Part shown: positions 21,501 through 30,771 of the stretch, in pieces
How the letters are laid out: each line of letters begins with the position of its first letter
How positions within the stretch are numbered: position 1 is the stretch's first letter
Source of the DNA: Asterochloris sp. CNOR1
Lineage: Eukaryota; Chlorophyta; Trebouxiophyceae; Trebouxiales; Trebouxiaceae
DNA: 64,000 bases
Direction: 5' to 3'
NCBI GenBank assembly: GCA_963969365.1
Contig: OZ017761.1
Span: 1,922,001-1,986,000, forward strand
Made by a program: the position numbers and the translations under genes
Notes under the pieces: model-generated
The model's database searches: none
Told to the model about the DNA's origin: nothing
Seen by the model: only the letters and a program-made list of their open reading frames with translations

Positions 21501-23657
21501 AAATAGAGCAAGCAGGGCTGCTGACTCGGACGAAGATGCAGCAGCTGTTAATGCCACACGAGCTGATGTGCAGACCGCAAAATCTGCTTGGCAGAGCTGT
21601 TCTGCATTTCTTGTCCCAGCTACAGACCTCACTTGCTCTGTTGGCGCTGACATCAGCTTGTCATGTGAAACTTGGCCTTGCTGCCTGTAGATGGAGTGGT
21701 CCCTGTTCAGCCGCGACGCAGAGCGGGACATCGTGCCTGTTGCCCGCAAGCATGGCATTGCATTCCTGGCATGTGAGTGTTCTAGCTGGCTGTGCCCTCT
21801 GCTGCCTCCTGCGCAGAATAATCAGATGCAGAAATTCATGCCAGCAAACCTGTCTGCGTCATTATATCCTGCTCCCTGCTGAGTGTGCAGACATGGCAGC
21901 TTCCATGTGTGGTAGTCTGCACACACTGAGATGCAGCGTTGCTGAAGCGCTAGCCCAGTGCTGCTAGACTAACATCTTTATTTCTGCCAAGCTCCTGCAT
22001 CCCTTCTCATCCCTGATAAAGCTTGCGCGTTGTGACTGCAGACAGCCCTCTGGGCCGGGGCATGTTGACCGGCACGATCAGGTCGACTAGCGACATTGAT
22101 AAGAAGGACTTCCGCTCGATGGCCCCCAGATTTCAAAGGGAGGCATTGGCCAAGGTCAGAAAGGCTGCAGAACTGCAGCTGGGCCTGCTTTGTTGCTGCC
22201 AGCGAGCCCTTGGGTATCGGCAGGAAGCATTGGACAAGGTCAGTCATGTGAATGGGAACTTTCAGTTGGGCTGGTAGGTCTCTGCACTGCTGCCAAACAG
22301 CGCCTGAACGCTCAAAGACCCAGACTGCCGGCAGCAACCACTGCACCAGGCCATTGCATGGTGGGGCAGTCATGTTGTAGCACTGCTGCTAGGCCATGTG
22401 CCTTGCGGTTCAGACAGGCCCCATATTCCTCCGCAAGAAGGACAGTCAGTGCACGGCCAGCTGCTCAGCCAGGCCCCTGCCTGGCCCCCTGCAGAGCAGC
22501 AAGCATGTGTGGCAACTGCAGACCCTCATCATGCAATGTTATCAGCTGCACAGGACCGATGCATCACCAGGCAGTTGGACAACCATCTGGTGCCTGACTC
22601 CTGTTTATTTGAGCTGCTGTAGAAGCTGCCCCAAAAGCAAACTGGCTTTGTGTCCAGAGCGCCAGGTCATATGAGCTGACACACTGCCTGTCCTCTACAG
22701 AACTTTTAAGCTGGTGCAAAAGATGTCAGCAAATGCAGACCAGCTCTTCAACTGAACAGTCCATCTCACTGCAACTGACACCCTGCCTGGCCCCTGCAGA
22801 ACTTCAAGCTGGTAGAAAAGCTGAAGGCCATCGCAGACAGGAAAGGGTGCACGGCGGGGCAGCTGGCGCTGAGCTGGGTGCACCATCAGGGGGAGGATGT
22901 CTTCCCGATCCCGTAAGCCACACTGCTGCACATCTGTGTGGCAGCTGCTGTTAGTGCAGGAATGAGTTGCTTCCTCCGTGAATCAGTGGCCTATGCATGC
23001 ACACAGCTCACAGTATGGGCACAGCCATTGGCTGCGCTGACGAGTAAGTGAAGGATCTCGGCCCTCCAGCTGCAGTGTGGCGTGTCTGCCTGGTAACTGC
23101 TCGCGCCACGAGGGCTGTGTTTGTCTCCGCTGCTAGCCAGCTGCCCGTCCAACATGAGATGGGGCTGTGCCCATCTGACTGGTGCTTGCGTGGTGCGCTA
23201 GGCAGCGCAATGCTTTGTCATTGTCAAATTTCACAGAGGCTGCTCTGGCGGCCAGCCTGCAGTCGTCTTTGGCCTGTTCGTGACAAGTGCTGGGGGCTGA
23301 TGTAAGGAGTGTTGTACTGACTGACAACACTGGTAGAGCTGTTCTTACCCTGCCTCTACAGGGGAACAAAAACCATCAAGTACCTTGAACAGAATGTGGA
23401 GGCCTTCCAGGTGGGGCAGCTTGAGATTGTTTGGACAATGCTAAGCTGCATTGCTTGACTTTTGTGCTGACAGCAATGGCTCATACACGTCTCCAAGATG
23501 TGTCACAAGTTTGGGTTCCCTCAGACTTCTGCGGCTGTTGCAGATCAAGCTGACCAAGGAGGAGCTGTCAGAGATTGAAGCCTGCTTCCCTGAGCATGAG
23601 ATTGTAGGGGAACGTTACCATCTCAAGTCTCTCCAGTACCAGGGCGATATGGAATGA
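18533..23657 (+). CDS. Aldo-keto reductase, tandem copy 2
   Basis: Twelve exons: 18533-18626, 18695-18790, 19117-19155, 19475-19542, 20174-20264, 21022-21083, 21303-21404, 21691-21772, 22042-22154, 22800-22912, 23362-23410 and 23544-23657 (TGA). Every exon has the same length as in copy 1, so the frame is intact. It encodes the same plant-type NADPH-dependent aldo-keto reductase, with the same Asn for Asp and Arg for His substitutions. Differences include [13 protein letters not shown] and a C-terminus ending QYQGDME. Exon 9 has two candidate donors, GCCAAG/GTCAGA at 22154 and GACAAG/GTCAGT near 22240, the latter preceded by a second copy of the QEALDK codons. Intron 9 also carries a partial second copy of the start of exon 10 at 22701. 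The intact exons suggest an expressed gene. Confidence 0.92.
22681..22760 (+). repeat. Decoy copy of AKR exon 10 start
   Basis: The true acceptor region (GACACCCTGCCTGGCCCCTGCAG at 22,777-22,799, then AACTTCAAGCTGGT) is preceded about 100 bp upstream by a degraded copy, ending CTACAG at 22,700 and followed by AACTTTTAAGCTGGTGCAAAAG. The copy contains an in-frame TAA, so using it would truncate the protein. It is absent at this position in copies 1 and 3. Confidence 0.8.
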
Positions 23658-23986
23658 ATCCATTGTGCTCCTGCACTGTGACAGACTCTTGAAAGCTGTG
23701 ACACTGCAGCATCAAACAACGTTGCCTTTACACACCTCCATCTGCCGTCTCAGCTGCTGCTACAGACAACAGAAACAACATGTCTATGTTGAAAAATCTT
23801 GGATGAAGTTGAGAGGCAGTCTCAAATACTAAACTCGGCCTGATGTTTCAAGGGGTAGTTGTGCCTGAACAATCATTGATATAGTATTCAGTCCAGGTGC
23901 TGTAACCACAAGCATGCTGATTTGAGAAAATTTTCATGCCAGTCAGCCACAGCAGCTTACGTCTTCTCCACATGTCAGGAATGGGG
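23658..23986. other. Short intergenic region after AKR copy 2
   Basis: This holds the 3' flank of copy 2 and the 3' flank of the minus-strand MED14 fragment. It contains a single motif related to the unit 1 minisatellite (near 23,731). No gene is seen. Confidence 0.4.
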
Positions 23987-25354
23987 CTAGCCAGCAATGG
24001 GGCTCTGCAGCAGGGCAGTGACCATCTCCAGCCTGCAGCTCCTGGCCCACAGCTGTGTACAGGCCGCAAGGGACGCCCTGCCTGAGTGTAGCCCAGAACG
24101 AGGCGGGAAACATGGCCTCCTTCCTGTATGCTCTGCGACACAGGTGGCAGTTGCTGGCATCCAGCAGGTGCTGCAGCAGGGCATGCAACTGCAGGACTAG
24201 TCCCAGGGCGGTAGCTGCCTGCTGGTGCAGCTCAAGTGCTGCTTGATGGACTGAGCGGGTGGAGGGAGGGCATCGAGGGCCACAGAGGTGAGGCTTTTGC
24301 TGAAAACCCCTAAGGATGGCTGTCAATAGGTAGGCTGGGCACCCCGCAACAGGCACAACACTGTCAAGGTTGAGGTCACTAGCCACAGGGCTGCATGTGG
24401 CTCCCATTTGAAGGCTGGCGCTGGGCTTTGTGTGCAGCCCTTCTGCTGGCCCCTGCTGAGCGCACCGTGAACCCAACAATGCATGCCGGCAACTTGTGCC
24501 ACCAAAGCTCCCGGACTAAGTACAGTCAGGCACTTCAGAAGGTGAGAATTCTGAAATGGAGCCTCCGAGGCTCAGAGCCCTGGTTTGCGGATGGTCAGGT
24601 GTAGCTGGGAGGGAGCGTCGGGTGCCGTCAGTGTGACATTACCCGATACTCAGCCTCGCTGCTCGCTGATCGACACTGCTCAGCGTACACAGCACAGTCG
24701 TCAGGGGCATGGCAACGATGCACGGGGCATCCAGCAGCAGGCGCTCCTCTCCCAGGTCTGCAGCCCAGTGGACACAGGACTTGTGAGCAAAGCACTGCAC
24801 AGGACTGCTGCTGTTGCGTTGGGAGGAGCACTGGGGCTGGCAGGCACTGCAGCCGATCAACCAGGGACAGGGAGGGCCAGCAGTAGGTGCTCTCTTCCCA
24901 GGTCTGCGGACAGGGCGGACGGAGGAATTCTGCCAGATTCAGTTGTCACTTGGCGGTGTGTACTGGCAGGCAGGCTGTCTTACAGGTCAGCAGCGGTGGA
25001 CCATGCAAGATGAGACGCTGGTGCAGTAGCCATCCTAGAAGGACTGGATAGCAAGAAGGCGGGCCCTCTTCCTAGCTGTGCGGACACTGACTTGAAGTCG
25101 CTGCACGTCCTATGTCTGAGCCGATGGGGGAGCTGCCAGATACCTGGCCGCAGGCTGCCGTCTTGGTGCAATGTTGGGGTCGTCAATACAGAGGCGGCAC
25201 GGTCAGATGGGCAGTCTGCCTAGGGAGGCATGCAGAAGGGGGTCCTCATCCACAATATGCTGCAGGCTCCCAATGCAAATCAGAGTGGCAATGGATGCGG
25301 CAGCCATCCCTCTGCCGCCCATCAGAGGGCCACGAGACCCTCAGCTGGAGATGC
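23987..25354 (-). pseudogene. MED14 3' fragment, unit 2
   Basis: This aligns with the MED14 3' end at about 30,772-32,136. It includes the last exon (ending LLQSPIAG, stop 23989-23987), the exon equivalent to 31505-31333 (LGEERLLLDA and a degraded remainder) and the 3' part of the large exon near 25,230-25,354. The middle exon carries a TAA where MED14 reads through (near 24,639). Its donor AAG/GCAAGA has become AAA/CCAGGG (near 24,588). Similarity ends abruptly at about 25,354 in the middle of an exon. It has no start or upstream exons, so it is a non-coding remnant of the tandem duplication. Confidence 0.85.
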
Positions 25355-25564
25355 GGCTGGCACAACAAACCTGCACCCACCTTGCACATGTGATGTCACA
25401 ACCCTGTCCCGTGTGGGGGAGAGAGAAAGAGAGAAAGGGATGGTGACATGAGAGAAAAAATACACAGATGCGGGGCTCAATAAACGTGTGGATCAAGTTT
25501 TCTATCGCATTACTCATACTCAGCGGGAATCAATATGCCTGACATCAGGTCCTGAGCTCTTTTT

Positions 25565-25571
25565 ATACAGT
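25565..25571 (+). promoter_or_regulatory. Possible TATA-like element of AKR copy 3
   Basis: TATACAG lies 61 bp upstream of the ATG, in a T-rich context (CTTTTTATACAG). It is shared with copy 1 and altered in copy 2. Confidence 0.25.
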
Positions 25572-25625
25572 CCCTGCCGTCCATCATCACATTGCTGAGC
25601 CTCAGATCAAGTCTGCAATTGCCCC

Positions 25626-28600
25626 ATGGCTCCTGTTACTCTGCCACTTCGACCCCTGGGCCAGCACACAGGCATCAAGGCATCTGCACAAGGCTTTGGC
25701 GCAATGCAGCTCCCACCAGGTGATGATTGTACAGCGGCATGCATATGCTGACTCCATGCAAGCCCCAGAAAGCTGTGTTTGTTGCAGGCTTAACGCTTGC
25801 TCCTGCCGAGGTTGGACCAAAGGATGAGGAGCTTGCTACCAATGTGATTCAGAGGGCCTCCCAACTTGGTGTCACACTCATCAACACAGCAGATAATGTT
25901 ACAGATGCTGGCTGGGCCCCCGGGGGGGCGGCTGACAGCAGGCTTCCGCCCATGTCCTGCGCCCCTGCATAGCCTGCAGAGGCCTCCTCAATCCCGTCTG
26001 TGGGGCTGCGGCACTGCTTCTCATGGGCGCCTCTCTCTGCCTGGCACACAACCTGTCTTGCACTGCAGCAAACCCCACTGCAACGCTCAGCCTGCACGCT
26101 TCTCCACCCAGGTCCCGTGGTGTCGCGCACACCTGCTCACACTGCCGTTTGAGACCTGTGCTGCTCTCACATGTCCTGTTCTTGCTCTGCAGCACACTTC
26201 TACAGTGGCGGAGTCAACCAGACCCTGATTGGTGAGGCCACACCAGTCCCTTGTGCTGCCCGTTGCTGGTGATGGCAGACTGTGGAGGCCATGCAGCCAA
26301 GCGCCAACCTGCTTGAAACCAAAATCGCACACCCCTGCATGCTTCCCTTAGCACACGTGGCCATGGCTGACAGTGCCACACAGGGTTGCCTTTCCTGCCC
26401 ACATTCTGCATGTCCTGCCTTGTGCTTAGATGTCACAGTTACACTGCTGCGCATAAGCCCTTGTCCTGCAAAGATGAGTGCCTGCACAACCAAGCTGCTA
26501 GAGCAAGAGCACTCTGTATTGCTCACTCCCATGTCCCCTACGCTGCAGGCAAGGCTATCAAGGGCATCCCCCGTGATAAGATTGTGATCACCAGCAAATG
26601 GGGCCCAAGAATTACAGTGAGTCAGTGCCATGGCCCGCACATGTGCAGTCGAAGCTAGCAATTGGAGCTTTCTGTCGTTCACAGTCCTGCTGGCCAGCTG
26701 AAAATTGGGTTGGTTCTGTGGGGGCCTGGCCGGCTGCATGTGTTGCCAGCTGCATGTGTTGCCTGGCTGGTGGCCACTGCCCGGTGCCTGCAGGCTGTGT
26801 TGCTGGTGCACCCAGGCTGCTCAGCAGTGCCGCCTCTCCAGCACTGCACTTGCCTAGAGCTGCAACTTTCTGTTCAAGCTTCCTGCATGTGTTGGCACAC
26901 TGCACTGCATTTGTGGCAGAACTGCAGCCAGTTGCTATGCCCCTGGCAAGTGGGTGCGCAGCTTTGGGCTAGCTGTATACGTATCTAGTGGTGCATGCAT
27001 ATATGCATTGCAACTGCTCAGACAAACCGGATGTGTGTCGCTTTGCCTTCTTCGCCTTGTGCAGGGTCAGTTGTGTGGGGCAGTGGCAGGGGTGCTGACT
27101 CCACAAGCATACAATGCTGCAAAAGCACAGGCTGGGCCTCGATCACTTGCCCCTGCACTATTACATAACCACTGCTGCCACGTCTCTCACTTGGTCCGTG
27201 CCATTGCTGCAGGCCAGTGGCTTTGGCTCTGACTACTCTGCAGAGTCCTGCAAGGAACTGCTGGACCTGTCACTTCAACGTTTGGGGGTGGACTACATCG
27301 ACGGTGAGTGCTGATGAAAGCAGTTTGCTGTATTGGCAGCACTGCACGGTGCAATCAATGTCGAGTGCTGATTTGAGCAAACGTGCTTTGGTATGCAGTG
27401 TTGTGGCAGCTGGGCAGGGAGTGCTGCCTGATTCTCCAATTATCTCTTACGGGAAGGTGGAGTTGGTTGTCTAGAGGTGTTTGCAGCTGGCAGCTGGTAC
27501 TGGGCCACTGTTGTGGGACTGTTGTGAAATTTGGGTAGAAGCGTTGTGCAGTGATTGCTGTTGAGCGGCAAGCGTCATAGCGCTCCAGAATTCAAGTTGC
27601 TGCAGCTAGGTGGCAATTGACTGGGTCATCTGGTACCGTGAGGAACTTGCAGCTAGGTGGCAAGTGCTGGAGCTGTGTATGGTGTGTGTGTGCTAGGTGG
27701 CGAGCGGGCAAGTGCTGAGTTCAGCCCCTGCAGCCCACACTTTCAACAAGCGGCCAGTTCTGTGGCCTGTGCATTCTGAGATGGCTGGGGCTGCTGCTTA
27801 GGGGCAGGTGATTGGCAGCTGGCAGATACAGCCTGCACTGCGGTGTACTTCTGAAGGTCTTTGTCCTTGTTGCTGTTGCTATCGTCATAGTTGTCTATGT
27901 GTATCATAACTAGTTTTTTGTTTTTGGTTTTGTAAATAGATAGTGTCTTAGCACAGGACTGGCAGCGCCCAGCCAGACTCCGAAGCAGCAGGGCTGCCAG
28001 GTGCTGGTGCAATGCTGTGCCTTTGGCCTAACCCCAAGTGCAAACTGCTTGGCTGGCTCCGCTCGATGCCACCTGCTGCTTGGAAGGCCCCTTACGATGT
28101 TCTCCTGATACAGGCTGCTGCGCTGCAGTGCTGATTCTGAGGAGCAAGGACAAGGACACACCCATAGAGGACACTGTCAAGATCATGGCAGTGAGTCGCA
28201 TGGTGGACGGGTTTGTACATCATCCTCACCAGCATACCCTGACCAATTTAAATGGCAGTTTGCATGTTGTTGGCGGTACGAGTTGCACCAAAAAGGCCAC
28301 ACTGGGCTTGATGGCTTGATCGTGCATTCTCAGCCACAGCTTGTGGGCGCGCAAATATTGTCTCACAGCCTCTTGCATTGATGGCGGTTCCAGCAAGCCC
28401 TAGGATGAATGGCTGGGGGCATGCGTGTTTGCTGCTTGTACGCAAGCCCTCCACAGATGCAGGTGCCAACGGTGCTTCCTTGTGCAGGTGCCAGTAATGC
28501 TTCCTTGTGCTGCAGGAACATGTGAAGAGTGGCAAGATCAAGGGCATTGGCCTGTCTGAGATTGCACCTGCTGATGTGGAGAGGGCAATCAAGGTGCACC

Positions 28601-30367
28601 CCGTTACCTGCATTGAGGTAAGCAGGCAGACAGGCCGTTCCAGTGGTTCCTTCTATCAATTTGGCCAGTGGCAGTCATCCTACTAAGCAAAGCATTTGAA
28701 CCTGCACATGTGGGCAAGCATAGCTAACAGGGATGCTGGATTGCATGAGGATGCAGCGGCTGGCATTGCCACAACAGATGATGTGCAGCATGCAAAGCAT
28801 ACACTTTTCTTACCGGCTTTGTGGAAAACCTTTGAACACATCGTTTCCTGTTCCTGCCTGGCAGAGCTGCTCTGCAGGTTTTCGTCCCATCTACAGACCT
28901 CATCCGCTCCGTTGGTGCCGACAACAGCCTGTCATCGACAAATTGCTCTGGCTGCCTGCAGATGGAGTGGTCCCTGTTCAGCCGTGACGCAGAGCGGGAC
29001 ATTGTGCCTGTGGCCCGCAAGCATGGCATTGCATTCCTGGCATGTGAGTGTCCTGGCTGGCTTCTGTGCCCTCTGCTGCCTCCTGAGCAGACTTCGCAGT
29101 GGCAGAAATTCATACCAGCAAACTTGTCTGCGTCATCACATCCTGCTCCCTGCTGAGTGTGCAGCCATGGCAGCTTTCATGTGTGGTACTCTGCACACAC
29201 TGAGATGCAGCGTTGCTAAAGTGCTAGCCCATTGCTGCTAGACTAGCATCTATTTCTGCCAAGCTCCTGCATCCCTTCTCATCTCTGATAAAGCTTGCAC
29301 GTTGTGATTGCAGACAGCCCTCTGGGCCGGGGCATGTTGACCGGCACCATCAGGTCGACCAGCAACATCAAGGACTTTTGCAAGATGCACCCCAGGTTCC
29401 AAGGGGAGGCATTGGCCAAGGTCAGAAAGGCTGCAAAACTGCAGCTGGGCCTGCTTTGTTGCTGCCAGCGAGCCCTTGCAACTGAATCCCTGCCTGGCCC
29501 TGCAGAATTACAAGCTGGTAGAAAAGCTGAAGGCCATTGCAGATAAGAAGGGGTGCACAGCGGGGCAGCTGGCGCTGAGCTGGGTGCACCATCAGGGGGA
29601 GGATGTGTTCCCGATCCCGTGAGCTACACTGCTGTGCATCTGTGTGGCAACTCCTTCCAGTGCAGGGAGGTGTTGCCCTATCCCTGACTCAATGGCTTGT
29701 GCATGCACACAGCATGCGCCATCTGCGCAATGCTGCGCTGACGAGCAGGCATCTGCTGTTCCTCGAGTCAGGGGTGGTGCATCTGCCTGGCCGTGGCTTG
29801 TGACGCCAGGCTGTGTCTGTCTCTGCCGCTCGCCAGCCACCTGTCCATGCACGGCGCACTCAGCATGAGGCAGGGCAGAGCTCAATCACCTGGTGACTAT
29901 GTGCTATGCTAAGCAGCGCAGCAAAGCCTCTTATCATTGGCATTCATCAAGGCTGGTTGTCGCTGCCAGCCTGCAGTCACTCTTTTGCTTGTTGGTGGCA
30001 AGCCCCGGGCCTGTGTCCGCCATGTTCTCACAGATACACTGATAGATCTGAGCACATCCTGCCTCTACAGGGGAACGAAAACCATCAAGTACCTTGAAGA
30101 GAATGTGGCGGCTTTCCAGGTGCGGCAGCGCGATGACTGCATGGGTCCTGTCAAATTGCATTCCTTGACAAGTCTGCTGACAGCAGGAGTTCCTACATAT
30201 CCTCATGATATGTCACAAGGTTTGGTTAATTGAGACATCTGCAACTGCTGCAGATCAAGCTGACCAAGCAGGAGCTGTCAGAGATCGAAGCCTGCTTCCC
30301 TGAGCATGAAGTCATTGGAGACCGATACCATCTTAAGCATCTCCAGTACCAGGGCAGTATGGAGTGA
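25626..30367 (+). CDS. Aldo-keto reductase, tandem copy 3
   Basis: Twelve exons: 25626-25719, 25788-25889, 26193-26231, 26549-26616, 27213-27303, 28129-28190, 28516-28617, 28962-29043, 29314-29420, 29506-29618, 30071-30119 and 30254-30367 (TGA). The frame is intact but this copy has diverged most. Exon 2 is 6 bp longer ([15 protein letters not shown]), exon 9 is 6 bp shorter ([15 protein letters not shown]) and FYGGG has become FYSGG. The Asn-for-Asp and Arg-for-His substitutions of the other copies are shared, so they predate the triplication. Intron 9 is much shorter than in copy 2 and lacks both the second donor and the decoy exon start. It encodes a plant-type aldo-keto reductase; the substrate cannot be inferred. 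Confidence 0.92.
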
Positions 30368-30771
30368 AGCCATCGTGATCCTGCACTCTGGCAGTCTACT
30401 GTGGCACTGAAGCACTTGAATACTGTGACACTGAAGCACTTGAATACTGTGACACTGAAGCATTTGGTACTGTGACACTGAAGCCGCTCTATTGCGTCCC
30501 CACACCTGCATACACTGTCTCAGGCTGCACAGACCATCAGTTTCAGAGTTGGTTTATCTTGGACGTGTTATATGTTTTCACAAGGTAAATATCCTGTGCC
30601 TTCATTTGATATTCAAGGGGTAGTCATGCCTGAAAGGTTATTTGATATAGCAATCATTGCAAGTGCTGTCATCACAAGCATGCTGGTTTCAGATATTGTT
30701 TGTTCACTTAAAGAGGTACTGCGACAGTCAGCCACAGCAGCTTATGAGTTCTCCATTGGTCAGAAGTAAAG
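30368..30771. repeat. Convergent intergenic region with a short minisatellite
   Basis: Between the AKR copy 3 stop and the MED14 stop. At about 30,400-30,485 the unit CTGTG(G/A)CACTGAAGCA followed by (C/T)TTG is repeated four times with a period near 26 bp. The rest is AT-richer 3' flank with no gene. Confidence 0.8.
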
